64,000 nt of DNA from Chondrus crispus (lineage: Eukaryota; Rhodophyta; Florideophyceae; Gigartinales; Gigartinaceae): NCBI RefSeq assembly GCF_000350225.1, contig NW_005179134.1, positions 62,001-126,000 on the forward strand. Reading direction: 5' to 3'. The position numbers and the translations under genes are program-made. Each line of letters starts with the position of its first letter. The stretch's first letter is position 1. Under the pieces are notes generated by a model. It saw nothing but the letters and a program-made list of their open reading frames with translations. It ran no database searches and was not told the origin of the DNA. Shown here piece by piece: positions 23,198 to 33,281 of this stretch.

Positions 23198-24352
23198 CTA
23201 AGATTCGCCCCCCTTGGCAATCTTCCCAATCTTCCGCAACAGCTTCTGCTCCTTAAACTTCTTGCGCTTGAGAAACCTCTTCTTCCGCTCCTCCCTGGTA
23301 GCGCCCCAGTTCTGCTTAAGTTGCGCGACGCGCATAGCCAGCAATTTCGGGTCCGGGGCTTTCTCGCCGTCGAAAAAGGTGGCGCGCTTCTCCGAGCCCT
23401 CCGCGAGATACTCTCCCCACTTGTCCTGATGATTCTTCTCCACATGCCCAAAGACGTCGGACACGTCAAACGGCCACGCATGCATCCAAATATAATCTTC
23501 CTTCCGACCAGGGCATCCGAAACACAAGCACAGGCGACAGGCAATCCAGTCGGCCTCACCTGTCGCCGCGTCGCGCTCCGCAACAGTCAGCCAATTCACA
23601 TTGTCCAGTGACTTGTTCACTACCTCCCCCTCGCCGTCCAGCCTAACGACCACTCCTTTCCCCTTCCTCGCATTTCCATTCCCCACATCTTCTACACCTC
23701 CCTGCCTGTCCCCTTTGACCTCTCCCTCCGAAGGTTCCACTCGCTTCCGCGGTACCTTCTTGTCACCAGCGTCGCGCCCCAAAACCGACAGCCCTTCCTT
23801 CTCGGCCATTGCCTTGTCCTGCGCCTCCCCCTTGCCCTTTCTCGAATCCCCCTTCCCCACCACCTCCTCACCTCTCGGCTCGTCCGCCCCGCCGTCCCCC
23901 TCCAACCCTTCCACCTTCATCTGCGATGCGCTCTCCTCACCAGCGTGCCGCCGCCTTTTTTCCGGCTGCCACGCTTCCGTCGGCGGATCCAAAAAGTGCT
24001 TTGGCGGAGCCGTCCCCGTCGACGGCGGGATCTCCAGCGTGCCGGTCTCCGCGTCCTCCGACGACCTGCCGCCCTCCTGCGCGCCCTCCCGCGCGCGCTC
24101 CCCCTCGCTACTCGTCGCCTTCTTGCGCTTGAGGCGGGCGACCTCGCGATCGGCCAGAAACTTGACGACGTCCGCGTCGGCAAAGCCGTGCCGCGCAAGC
24201 CACTCGCGCAGCAGAAACTCGAACGGCGGGCGCGGCTCGCCCGGGAGCGGGAGCACGTAGTCGATGCGTACGGGGCGCGGCGCGCACGCCGCGCGCGCGG
24301 CGACCGCGGCCGACGCCGCGGCGCGCATCGCGGCGGACGGCGGCTGGTGCAT
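23198..24352 (-). CDS. Lys/Glu-rich protein with small Cys/His cluster
   Basis: A 384-residue protein read from the ATG at 24352. The frame runs open to 24547, but upstream codons lose the strong GC bias, so the Met at the GC transition is preferred. Residues 1-110 are Ala/Arg-rich with a helical region (FEFLLREWLARHGF). The middle 170 residues are low-complexity Lys/Glu/Gly. The conserved-looking end has a Cys/His group (CRLCLCFGC, then HAWPFDVSDVFGHVEKNH) that could bind zinc. The tail is very basic (EERKKRFLKRKKF), which suggests a nuclear or nucleolar protein. I do not recognise the family. It is divergent from the gene at 24850 across an AT-rich spacer of 500 bases that probably holds both promoters. 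Confidence 0.75.
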   Translation of the reverse strand: MHQPPSAAMRAAASAAVAARAACAPRPVRIDYVLPLPGEPRPPFEFLLREWLARHGFADADVVKFLADREVARLKRKKATSSEGERAREGAQEGGRSSEDAETGTLEIPPSTGTAPPKHFLDPPTEAWQPEKRRRHAGEESASQMKVEGLEGDGGADEPRGEEVVGKGDSRKGKGEAQDKAMAEKEGLSVLGRDAGDKKVPRKRVEPSEGEVKGDRQGGVEDVGNGNARKGKGVVVRLDGEGEVVNKSLDNVNWLTVAERDAATGEADWIACRLCLCFGCPGRKEDYIWMHAWPFDVSDVFGHVEKNHQDKWGEYLAEGSEKRATFFDGEKAPDPKLLAMRVAQLKQNWGATREERKKRFLKRKKFKEQKLLRKIGKIAKGGES

Positions 24353-24849
24353 CGCGGCGCTCGCCTCACTCCTTGCTCTCGTGCCGGACGCCGAGGGCCG
24401 ATGCTCGCCTGACGGCTGTGAGACTTGCACGTAGATACTGTACAACTTGACACGTCCGCTCTTCTTTGGCTTACAGAGTGTGTTTGGGCAATCTGGATGG
24501 GTCTTTGTTGTATGTTTTTTGGTCGTTTCATGCCGACTGGATTGCACAGTTGAAAGTGCGAGAAATTAGATCAACGTGTGCAGCAAAATTAGCAAAAAAG
24601 CAAAATAGTTGCACACGTGTACAACCTTTACTGGCTGCGCTAGAATTCAAAATTTGCTCATTAATATAATATAATATGTTGCTATATTTAATTATTAATA
24701 TAATGACTCAGAATTCTGCTTCGACTCGCACAATTCTTTTTGCATTTACGTCTTCCCCCCCCCCGCCCCGTCCCTTGACTGACCGCCAGCCACGCCCGTT
24801 CCCCAGGCGCGATCTGCCATGGCCGACCTCTGCTTCCCCCAACTTCACC
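24353..24849. promoter_or_regulatory. Divergent intergenic promoter region
   Basis: Shared upstream region of the divergent genes at 24352 (minus) and 24850 (plus). GC content falls sharply here. The core is an AT-only stretch (about 24658-24705, TTAATATAATATAATAT-like) that could act as TATA element for the plus-strand gene. Confidence 0.45.
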
Positions 24850-25710
24850 ATGTCGACCGCACTGTGGCGCGCCCTTCCCACGCACGCGCGCCCCGTCTTC
24901 GCCATTTCGCACCGACCTATGCACGACGACTCTGCTGCCCTCAACATTCACAAAGACCCTGCCGCTGCCGCAAAGGAATTGGCACGTCCCCCTCACGAGG
25001 CAGTCATCCCCTCCGCCACCCACCCACCGTTTCTTCGACTCACCACTCCCCTACCTACATACCTCTCGCTGCAGGACGACGCCGATTACCCCGACTGGCT
25101 GTGCCGCATCCAGGACCCGCTCCCGACTAGGGAGGAGCTACTGCGCGAGGCGAGCGGGCACTACGCCCGCGGCGGGCACGACGAGCTATTCGAGTGCATG
25201 GCCGAGGCCGATATGAAGCAGAAAGGGCGGTTCTGTCGTAGAAACGATTCTCCGACATGTTACAACCTCACGCCCCCCCGTCGTGCCACCCCTGCCACCA
25301 GCTGCGCCCTCCCCAGCATCGAGCCCGCTTCTGCACACCTCTCCACCGCCGCTACGGCCACCTCCGCGAACGCCCCTTCCGTCCCCAGCTGCCGCCCCAT
25401 CTCGAACGCGTCCAGCTCCAACCCGCGCGCACCGCTCCCGTGTGAGAGTGACGCCCGCCGTACCATCTCCGCCCACACGTCGCGCACGCCCTTGATCAAG
25501 CCCATATCGGCGCCGAGGAAAGCGTCCTCGGCCTCTTGGATCCGCAGCACGTTCACGTCCAATTCCTCCCCGACCTTGCCGCCTTCTTGCAGGATCGCCA
25601 CCGCGTCCGATACCGCCCGTGATCCATCCGTACCAGCCTCCCGCGCGTCTGCTTGCTCAATCGATTGCAAGCGGGCATGCAAAAAGCTGTGCGCGCGCTC
25701 CAACACCTGA
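24850..25710 (+). CDS. Probable mitochondrial ribosomal protein mL54
   Basis: Start is the ATG at 24850. The first 25 residues (MSTALWRALPTHARPVFAIS) form a typical mitochondrial targeting peptide. The body contains TYLSLQDDADYPDWLCRIQDPLPTREELLRE. The YP(D/E)WL motif followed by P..EL is the hallmark of mL54 (yeast MRPL37, human MRPL54), a small protein of the large mitoribosomal subunit. The recognisable part ends near 25250 (MKQKGRFCRRND, matching the basic family C-terminus). The frame then stays open to 25710, but this tail is antisense to the minus-strand gene at 25260-25802, is low-complexity and is probably not translated as such. A frame change or short intron near 25230 may give the true end. 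Alternative: an unrelated mitochondrial protein. Confidence 0.5.
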   Translation: MSTALWRALPTHARPVFAISHRPMHDDSAALNIHKDPAAAAKELARPPHEAVIPSATHPPFLRLTTPLPTYLSLQDDADYPDWLCRIQDPLPTREELLREASGHYARGGHDELFECMAEADMKQKGRFCRRNDSPTCYNLTPPRRATPATSCALPSIEPASAHLSTAATATSANAPSVPSCRPISNASSSNPRAPLPCESDARRTISAHTSRTPLIKPISAPRKASSASWIRSTFTSNSSPTLPPSCRIATASDTARDPSVPASRASACSIDCKRACKKLCARSNT

Positions 25711-25802
25711 TCCCGAGCCGACCAGAGCTGCCGCGCGCTCGCTTGCTGAAACTCCGCCCCGATCTTCCCCCGAGCTCTCCGTCCGAGCTCTCGCACCGGC
25801 AT
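25260..25802 (-). CDS. Helical protein of unknown function
   Basis: A 180-residue GC-rich frame with ATG at 25802 and stop at 25260. It is predicted helical (EFQQASARQLWSARDQVLER, AEDAFLGADMGLIKGVRDVW) with no signal or membrane segment. The minus strand upstream to about 26000 has a second coding-like stretch in another frame (NARKCAEVRVGEMGVRDAH), so the true protein may begin further up, with an intron or sequencing error between. It is tail to tail with the mL54 candidate. No family recognised. Confidence 0.5.
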   Translation of the reverse strand: MPVRELGRRARGKIGAEFQQASARQLWSARDQVLERAHSFLHARLQSIEQADAREAGTDGSRAVSDAVAILQEGGKVGEELDVNVLRIQEAEDAFLGADMGLIKGVRDVWAEMVRRASLSHGSGARGLELDAFEMGRQLGTEGAFAEVAVAAVERCAEAGSMLGRAQLVAGVARRGGVRL

Positions 25803-26049
25803 CCACCTCCTCCTTCTCGCCCAAGCGCTCCGCCCCCCTCCCCCGGACTACTACGCAACCTCTGCCCTCCTCTCCGCTCTACCGTCCGCGGAGCGCTCCT
25901 GCCCGCACAGCCGCGCGGAGTGGGCGTCCCTGACGCCCATCTCCCCGACGCGCACCTCCGCGCATTTGCGGGCATTGCCGGCGGGGCGCTGCTGCGCGGT
26001 GCGTCGCGATGCGTCGCCGTAGCGACTGCGCGCGGCGGTGTGTAGCGTT

Positions 26050-27880
26050 GGCGGGCGGCGTCGGGACGCTTGTGATTTGAGTCGCGCGGAGAAACAGGCG
26101 TCAGCTGTTCATGTGAACATGCAGCTGTGAACAGCTGCATGAGGGTGTCGGCGGCCGAAAGGGCGCGCACTATCGTTCCTGCCGCGGCGCCTACGCAGCG
26201 TACACGCGACACTGCACCCCCGCCGCGCGCGCCTTAGCCGCCCCAATCCACACACCCCGGCCAAATCCACCCCTTGGCCCGCTAACTGTTGCCCCCCGTG
26301 ACAGAAAATGTGCCATTTTAAGAAGAATTTTGGCTGCGGACATTTTACGCCTTGTCTGCAAGTAGCGTGGCGAGTAGAGCTGTCCATCACGCCGTTCATG
26401 CAGCAGTCTCTCATCACGATCAATAAGTTGCACATGTGCACCACAGCAATGCAAAGCCGCTCCCGATGTTTGATCGCATGTTGAATCTCGTGGTGATTGT
26501 AACAGTGCTTGCATGTCAGATTGAGACGCTGAGTACACTCTTCTGTGAAATCATGTAGTGCTCTCTTTGCAAATTATTTTGTTTCTTGGTTCTTGTCTCA
26601 ACTTTTGGCAGTGCACTTTTGAAGCTGAACTCCCTCGCGCGTCTATACCGAGGCAGGGCACAAGCACACCACTACCTCAGCATCTGATAAAACGAACCAA
26701 GGCGCCTGTCTACTCGTGTTAGCCCTCTAGTCCCAGCCTGCATCCTGTACCGCACTGCCCCTTTAACTAAATACTCATGGGACGTGATTGCCGCCGATGC
26801 ATTACGTCTAGCGGGTTGTCGGCGGGAGACGCAAAGTTGCGCAAGGCATTGTGCACTGTATACTACATGCAGAATTCTCTACAACAGGGCACAGAACTAC
26901 ATAGAGCGTAATTCTGCAAATACTGTACGGTTTTGAAGAGCTCGGACATCCCGTACGAATTCTGGGTGAAACGTGAAGGGACTACCGGTGGTACTCTCCG
27001 TGTGATGAGGACGGGAGAAGGTCAGGGGGGAACAGGAGATCCAGAACAGGTGCTGGGCTTGTCTGCCGCTGTCTTTTCTTCGCATGTTAACTTCGCTTAA
27101 ATATATGTGCTCGATCCTGCTCGCGTCGTATCTATCCATCGCTAGCTTAATCGGGCTGTGCCGATATCGATTGCCTCTGCACGCATCCAGACCCTTGTTG
27201 TCTCCTCTTCGCGTTCGCCCTTGCGCGATGAGGTTCCGACCATTCGCCACGGTCGTGCTTGACCCATGCCCTGTCCACCATCGCAGTTTTGCTGATAGCT
27301 GACGCTTCGCTCCATATCTGACCTGCACATACGCGCCCTTATTAATCGTCGTACATATTTATACACGCAATGAGTATCAGTTGGATATCCACGGCCATTG
27401 GCATTGAAAAAAGCCACTTGGCCTTGTGCTATCTAGAACGGTACAGCACAACCCCACATGGAGAGTTCTCGAACTGCATCGCACCAAACAATCACCGCAA
27501 TCCACCAGTCTACATGCACATGGAAGCAGAAAGGCGCACAAGTATGTCAAGTGTGCCCGGACGGCAAGAGAACCGCTTTCTTTCGCAGTCACTGCAATGA
27601 AATTGTATCCAAGTTCAAGGGTTTCATTGTGTCTCTCTGCTCGTGAGCTCATATGGTCTGTAATCGCGCTCTTGACGCAGTGTGAGTACTTCAGTCATGT
27701 TGCAGATTTCTGTTGCAGATGTCTACTACCGGACATCAAAAACAAACACGCACACGAAGCTTCGGGAAGAGAAGCAGGAGGTTTGACATGTACGTGCCCA
27801 CAGTATAGAGTGCCTACGCCGCTGCAAAGCATCACACGTGATGACTACCCGCTTACCGGTCGAGCCATGACACACGGAGT
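26050..27880. other. Gene-poor spacer
   Basis: No supported gene. It begins with a twin palindrome (26102-26141). Frames such as 27426-27896 have no domain. Confidence 0.45.
26102..26141. repeat. Interlocked palindromes D
   Basis: TGTTCA / TGAACA (26106-26119) overlaps CATGCAGCTGT / ACAGCTGCATG (26118-26141). CAGCTGTTCA (26102) also pairs with TGAACAGCTG (26128), so alternative hairpins are possible. Confidence 0.8.
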
Positions 27881-27882
27881 TT

Positions 27883-28320
27883 CACTTCAATACTGACGAG
27901 GCAGAGTGCCATATGAAGATTTAGTTTGTACTTGTCATGCTTGTTATCACGATCAACACATGCGGCATGCGGAGAATGGAACAAGCCAAGGCCCTACCGA
28001 TAGCGTCACCTCCACAGCCGCTTCCTGGTGCGATACCACACTCCTTTCGACATGCGGCGACGGGCCCGTCTCTTAACGCCTCGGATAATTCGGGCTCACA
28101 ACCGCCATGATACCAACCATACCACTCGCCATGCCAACGGCAACAGTCCCGCGCTCGAAGTTCAGCGCAATGGTTAGCAATCCTCCTAGCTCTGGTAGAG
28201 TACCATCGCCCTGTTCGACAAATGCTCTGTACTTATCATTATCATTGCCGATTGCGTTCAAGGGCCAAATACCTTCACATCCATGAGCAACCGTTTCGCA
28301 GTTTTCGTCCATGTCAGAAG
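27883..28320 (-). pseudogene. Tandem copy of the NB-ARC gene 3' end
   Basis: This block repeats 28331-28760 at roughly 85 percent identity by eye, including the 3' flank and the last coding part. Minus-strand codons 28333-28073 give ..AHGCEGIWPLNAIG..RAFVEQGDGT..IALNFERGTVAVGMASGMVGIMAVVS, parallel to the C-terminus of the protein at 28505-32218. It lacks the WD40 and NB-ARC parts, so it is a partial duplicate, not a gene. Unequal crossing-over at the 3' end is the simple explanation. Confidence 0.85.
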
Positions 28321-28504
28321 CACCAGGACTCACTTCAATACTGACGAGGCGGTGAAGATTTAGTTTACACTTGTCATGCTTGATATCACGATTAATACAT
28401 GCGGAGACTGCAACAACTCATGGCGCTTCCGAATGCGTCACCTCCACGGCCACTTCCTGGTGCGATACCACACTCCTTTCGAGTTGCTGCGACGGGCCTG
28501 TCTC

Positions 28505-31500
28505 CTACGGCATCGGATGATTCGAACTCACAACTGCCATGATACCAACCATACCACTCTTCATACCAACGGCAACAGTCCCGCGCTCGAAGCTCAGCGC
28601 GATGGTTTCCAATCCACTTCCAAGCTCTGCCAGAGTGATTTTGGTACCATCACCCTGTTCGACAAACGCTCTGCCCTTATCGATGCCGAATGTGTTCAAG
28701 GGCCATACGCCTCCTTCACATTCATGGGCAATCGTGTCGCCGATTCGACTTCCCGTCTCAGCGTTCAATACTCGCACCGTCCAGTCATCTGAACCCGACG
28801 CAACTCGTTTCCCGTCTCCGCTCAACGACACACTCCTCACCGAATCCGTGTGTCCGGTCATCGTCTCGCCGATTTGAACTCCCGTCTCAGCGTCCCATAC
28901 TCGCACCGTCTTATCACGTGACCCTGACGCAACTCGTTTCCCGTCCCCGCTCATCGACACACTCCATACCGAATTCGTGTGTCCAGTCATCGTCTCGCCG
29001 ATTTGAACTCCCGTCTCAGCGTCCCATACTCGCACCGTCTTGTCACGTGACCCCGACGCAACTCGTTTCCCGTCCCCGCTCATCGACACACTACTCACCG
29101 AATCCGTGTGTCCGGTCATCGTCTCGCCGATTTGAACTCCCGTCTCAGCGTCCCATACTCGCACCGTTTCGTCAGCTGACCCCGACGCAACTCGTTTCCC
29201 GTCCCCGCTCAACGACACACTCCATACCGAATACGTGTGTCCAGTCATCGTCTCGCCGATTTGAACTCCCGTCTCAGCGTCCCATACTCGCACCGTCTTG
29301 TCACCTGACCCCGACGCAACCCGTTTCCCGTCCCCGCTCATCGACACACTCCATACCGAATTCGTGTGTCCAGTCATCGTCTCGCCGATTTGAACTCCCG
29401 TCTCAGCGTCCCATACTCGCACCGTTTCGTCAGCTGACCCCGACGCAACTCGTTTCCCGTCCCCGCTCAACGACACACTCCTCACCGAATCCGTGTGTCC
29501 GGTCATCGTCTTGCCGATTTGACCTCCTGTCTCAGCGTCCCATACTCGCACCGTTTCGTCAGCTGACCCCGACGCAACTCGTTTCCCGTCCCCACTCATC
29601 GACACACTCCTCACCGAATCTGTGTGTCCGGTCATCGTCTCGCCGATTTGAACTCCCGTCTCAGCGTCCCATACTCGCACCGTCTTGTCACCTGACCCCG
29701 ACGCAACTCGTTTCCCGTCACTACTTATCACTACAGCGGATATCCCAGCGGAATGGCCCTCGAAAGATGGAACAAGCTCGTTTTTCCTGGTGCACCAAGT
29801 AATCAATTCCCCATTGCTGAATCCAATAACAGCACGGCTGCTATCTTTGGAAATACAAGCAGCTGTGACGCGAGACGTGACGTCTTCTGATCCGAAAGGG
29901 CCGCAAATAGTTTTGTCAAATGACCCGTGTTTGGTACCCGTGAATATTTCCAACTCCCTTTCGCCCCACTCCTCGTACGCTAATCCAACGACTGCACCGC
30001 TCGTATCGAACGTCACCTTCTGAACTTTTGAATCAGGCGTGTCGAATGTCTCCAACAAATTCCCCCCAGCTGCAGTTAGACATGGACGAATTGGGAACAA
30101 CCACGGTCTGGGCGCAAACCTCTCGATCTCTAACAAGAAACTCTCCACGCTCTTCACGTGTCGTTTGTGCATTGTCCTACTGTAAAGCTGAAAGCAGATA
30201 CCGGCAACGCTCTCATCGCAAGACGATGCAGTCAGCCGCGCAGCTTGCATCACCAGAATTATTGCAGATAACTGCTCACTTCCAATCAATTCTGGTTTCT
30301 GACTAACAACCTCCCTCAACTCTCCCACCGCTTCCACCAGTTGCCACACAGCTTTTCTTAGCAACACCTTGATTGTCCACCTACTACTACGAAGCAAACA
30401 GCTCAGCTCTTCCATCAGCTCTGCCCTGAAAAGCAGTCGACAAATATTCTCGAAAAAATATCCCTCCTCCGCCGTGCTAGCCTCGGGGCCCTGATCTTCA
30501 ACAACTATTTCGACCACATCCTTCTCTTTCCGATAGTTATCAACCAGCTTCCGACAGCAGTGCTTGTCCCAGTTGAAGTCTTCAACCTGGTCTGCTTCAA
30601 AGACTGCGAAATCGTGCGTCAAATCATGAAGACTTACCACTTGGCTCTTAGTGTTCGACAGAACTCGAATGTCAACCAACCCCACGCTGTTCATCTGCGT
30701 CGCATACTTTTTTGCGATGTTCACATCGCGCGTTCCCCATAGATGCTTCAACACTGCCACAGGGATTACATCCTGTTTCTTCATGACACACAATGCGCGG
30801 TGCATATCCGCGAAACGCGGAAATCCTTCGCTGCCACGTGAGTCCAGAAACTGTAAAGACGAGCGCAACATTGCGTGGAGCGATTCGTACCCGCCCCTTG
30901 CTTCCTGCGCGCCGATTCCCCCGCTCCCTTTACTCTCTTTGATCGTTTCCAGGTACCACGTCCACAAATCTGGTCTGTCCTCGATTTGAGCGTCTCTTGA
31001 TCGTTTGACAGTGACTCCTGCTACATTCAGAGCCAGTGGTAGTCCCGCACACATGTCAAGAATCTCGCCAATCGCCTCTCTCGAAATTGGATCTTCTACT
31101 TCACCACGCGATGCTCCACTCGCATGGATCAGCATGTCGTACGCATTACGCCCTTTTCTCGGCTCAAACTTAACCTGCTCGCCCAGATCTGTTAGATCCG
31201 GATCTCTTGTGGAGTACAAAACCCTGCTCGCTGGCTCACCACTTCGCACTGCGGTGCTGGCAAGGGTGGAAAGTTTTAGCAGGATCCTCTCGTCATTGTT
31301 GTTGCGCGACCATACATCATCAAAGATGAACAGGCATCGACGATCTGCAAACCAACTTTTAACTCCTGTTAGCACCTCCTCCAGGTCGGCCAGGTTAGAC
31401 AGCTTGTCCCCTTTTTCATGTCCCCCAGAGATGCGGACAGCATTGCAGAGTCGTTGTTTCAGCTCTGCTTCTCTTGCGTCTTGCCCTAGCGTTGAAAAAT

Positions 31501-32218
31501 ACACTCCGTCCGGAAAGCGCGCGACAACCTCTCTATCATGTGCAATTGCTCGTAGGGCGCATGTTTTTCCGACGCCGGCTTGTCCAACTGCCGTTGCCCC
31601 TACATGCGAAGTTGTTCCGTTGCTCAGTACAGCCGCCTTTAGCCTTCCCTCTACTGTGTTAGGAACAACGCCGCCGCCGGCAGAGTCCAAATCAACGAGC
31701 ACTGTAGGAGAGTTGAATTCACCTCCGAAGCTGGGCTTGAACACGTCGGCTACCGGTGCATGTGAGCGTATCTCACCAACTACGCGCGATCCTTGTCTGC
31801 GCGTCTCTCTCACCCCGTGCAATTCCGTCCTTACTTTATCAAGAGAAGCGTAGAGCTTTTCGGCTTCCTCTTGGCGCTCTAATAAGACAGTTCGATCTCC
31901 AATGGCTGACACCAAGGCACGGAACCTCCCCTTCGGTTTCTTTGTTTCATCCTTGAGTTCGTTGACCAACTCTGAAACAGAGCGCGAGACTGCTTGAATC
32001 TGTTTTTGAAGCTCATTCTTGTGTATCGGTTCTAGGTCGTGAATGGGGATCTTTGCCACTTCCCCTGTCAAATCCTTGAGCTTGAGATACTGATCGAGAA
32101 TATCTTTGGCCATTCTTTTGTTGTTCTTGAAGGCATGGTGGGTGTCTATGGCTAGGCGAACAAGCCTGACGACCTCTTCCACCGCGCCAACCAGTTCAAG
32201 GATACTCAACGGGTCCAT
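28505..32218 (-). CDS. NB-ARC/WD40 STAND protein
   Basis: A 1237-residue single-exon protein. Residues 1-140 are helical (MDPLSILELVGAVEEVVRLV..), like the N-terminal signalling helices of fungal and algal STAND proteins. The NB-ARC ATPase has a P-loop GQAGVGKT (about 212-219), kinase-2 CLFIFDDVW (about 295-303), SRVLYSTRD, GLPLAL (about 392-397) and an MHD-like LHDLTHDF (about 530). A helical linker follows, then eight 43-residue WD40 repeats (819-1162) and a 75-residue degenerate ninth blade. Such proteins are nucleotide-switched sensors: ligand binding to the WD40 propeller permits ADP/ATP exchange and oligomerisation. They act in innate immunity or self-recognition in plants, fungi and animals. 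The repeats are nearly identical, suggesting recent expansion. All nucleotide-binding motifs look intact. Confidence 0.93.
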   Translation of the reverse strand: MDPLSILELVGAVEEVVRLVRLAIDTHHAFKNNKRMAKDILDQYLKLKDLTGEVAKIPIHDLEPIHKNELQKQIQAVSRSVSELVNELKDETKKPKGRFRALVSAIGDRTVLLERQEEAEKLYASLDKVRTELHGVRETRRQGSRVVGEIRSHAPVADVFKPSFGGEFNSPTVLVDLDSAGGGVVPNTVEGRLKAAVLSNGTTSHVGATAVGQAGVGKTCALRAIAHDREVVARFPDGVYFSTLGQDAREAELKQRLCNAVRISGGHEKGDKLSNLADLEEVLTGVKSWFADRRCLFIFDDVWSRNNNDERILLKLSTLASTAVRSGEPASRVLYSTRDPDLTDLGEQVKFEPRKGRNAYDMLIHASGASRGEVEDPISREAIGEILDMCAGLPLALNVAGVTVKRSRDAQIEDRPDLWTWYLETIKESKGSGGIGAQEARGGYESLHAMLRSSLQFLDSRGSEGFPRFADMHRALCVMKKQDVIPVAVLKHLWGTRDVNIAKKYATQMNSVGLVDIRVLSNTKSQVVSLHDLTHDFAVFEADQVEDFNWDKHCCRKLVDNYRKEKDVVEIVVEDQGPEASTAEEGYFFENICRLLFRAELMEELSCLLRSSRWTIKVLLRKAVWQLVEAVGELREVVSQKPELIGSEQLSAIILVMQAARLTASSCDESVAGICFQLYSRTMHKRHVKSVESFLLEIERFAPRPWLFPIRPCLTAAGGNLLETFDTPDSKVQKVTFDTSGAVVGLAYEEWGERELEIFTGTKHGSFDKTICGPFGSEDVTSRVTAACISKDSSRAVIGFSNGELITWCTRKNELVPSFEGHSAGISAVVISSDGKRVASGSGDKTVRVWDAETGVQIGETMTGHTDSVRSVSMSGDGKRVASGSADETVRVWDAETGGQIGKTMTGHTDSVRSVSLSGDGKRVASGSADETVRVWDAETGVQIGETMTGHTNSVWSVSMSGDGKRVASGSGDKTVRVWDAETGVQIGETMTGHTYSVWSVSLSGDGKRVASGSADETVRVWDAETGVQIGETMTGHTDSVSSVSMSGDGKRVASGSRDKTVRVWDAETGVQIGETMTGHTNSVWSVSMSGDGKRVASGSRDKTVRVWDAETGVQIGETMTGHTDSVRSVSLSGDGKRVASGSDDWTVRVLNAETGSRIGDTIAHECEGGVWPLNTFGIDKGRAFVEQGDGTKITLAELGSGLETIALSFERGTVAVGMKSGMVGIMAVVSSNHPMP
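28733..29764 (-). repeat. Eight tandem 129-bp WD40-coding repeats
   Basis: Each unit encodes GHT(D/N/Y)SV(R/W/S)SVS(M/L)SGDGKRV-type blades. Units differ mainly at a few positions: after GHT, before SVS, and at GS(A/G/R/D)D(E/K/W). Synonymous differences are also few, so the array is being homogenised or is young. It reads as open frame on the opposite strand too (28690-29802), an artefact of the repeat. Confidence 0.93.
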
Positions 32219-32800
32219 GATTCCTGAAGACGGTAAGCTCTAGGACGGAATAGAAGCGTAGGGTACCTGATAAGAGGCGATAGAAAGGATAATGTGCAAG
32301 TGGACGCTTCTGCAGTGTTTTTTGCATGCGTCGGGGGGGGATGGATGCAAGGGGAGAGGATGTGTGTGCGTTGCGGGCGGAAAAGTGGTTGACGCAGCGC
32401 ACTTTTGGGTGCCTCAAGTGCGCATAACGGTTTGTGGTCGTGGTGGTCTTTGAGGATGTGTGCGCAAGTGGTCAACGATGACTCTGCCTCCAGCGCGACA
32501 CATTTCCAAGTCTCCGGGCTATGAATTTATCTTTTGAGGGCTGTCATTCTTGATTTTTTGAGATCCTGCCCTTCTGGTTGGCCCGTATCTCGAAGGGGCA
32601 AAACTCTCACTGGGCCGTTGATACTGTGCAAGCTGGAAGCTAACGCTTTAGGGCGTGTCGCTGCCGTTTCGCGCCTGTAGCCGTCGAAATGCGCTACTGG
32701 TGCGACCAGTAGCGCATTTCGACGTTGACGATAACGCACCTCCCCATTGCGCATTACAAGAGTGCACTAGAACAATTTTGCCCTGCACAGTAGTGTCTGG
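32219..32800. other. 5' flank of NB-ARC gene with one hairpin
   Basis: No gene. A perfect inverted repeat at about 32684-32724 has 19-bp arms beginning GTCGAAATGCGC around a 3-base loop. No TATA box is obvious before the ATG at 32218. Confidence 0.5.
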
Positions 32801-32987
32801 CTAGTGTCTAGACGACCGGCAATTTGCCTCATATGAGGTCACCCTTCACCTCATATGAGGTCAAATGCTCTACAGTAAAATTTAAACAAAATTTAAGATT
32901 TTCGCAAGTATAGAACAAAAGGAGCACAATTTTTACGAAGTAGAACTTTGAACGACTATAAAGACAACTATAAACGACTAGTTAGTA

Positions 32988-33062
32988 ACTGACAAGCCAG
33001 CTCAGTGGTCTGCAAGGATCGCTGAGTCTTAGAGGCCGGGGTTCAACTCCTCGCTGAGCACT
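32988..33062 (+). other. tRNA-like sequence (SINE or tRNA relic)
   Basis: Contains an A-box-like CAGCTCAGTGG and, about 40 bases on, a B-box-like GGTTCAACTCC inside a good T-arm (CGGGG..CCTCG). No proper acceptor stem pairs, so it is not a working tRNA gene. It lies inside the piggyBac-like element, downstream of the transposase. Confidence 0.35.
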
Positions 33063-33281
33063 TTAGTGGTCGAAAAATCCCTTCGGGGATCTCGATGGTT
33101 CTTGTTCGTGACCTGCAGCCCAGGACGCTTTATAGCGCCCACTCGAATATGAGATTGAATACGGTGACATCTCATAAAGGGGCATTCCGACACGGCTGCA
33201 GGTCTTCCAAGCAAGTCTTTAGACGCAGGATAGAACCATAGGGGGCAAAAGGAGTTTTTATCTCTTTTTGCTCTATTTTAC

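Noticed and set aside
25553-26212. 219-codon Arg-rich frame on minus
   Set aside because: Alternative frame of the helical gene region; composition reflects GC content only.
28690-29802. 370-codon open frame opposite the NB-ARC gene
   Set aside because: It is antisense to the WD40 repeats; repetition of one open unit keeps the opposite strand open.
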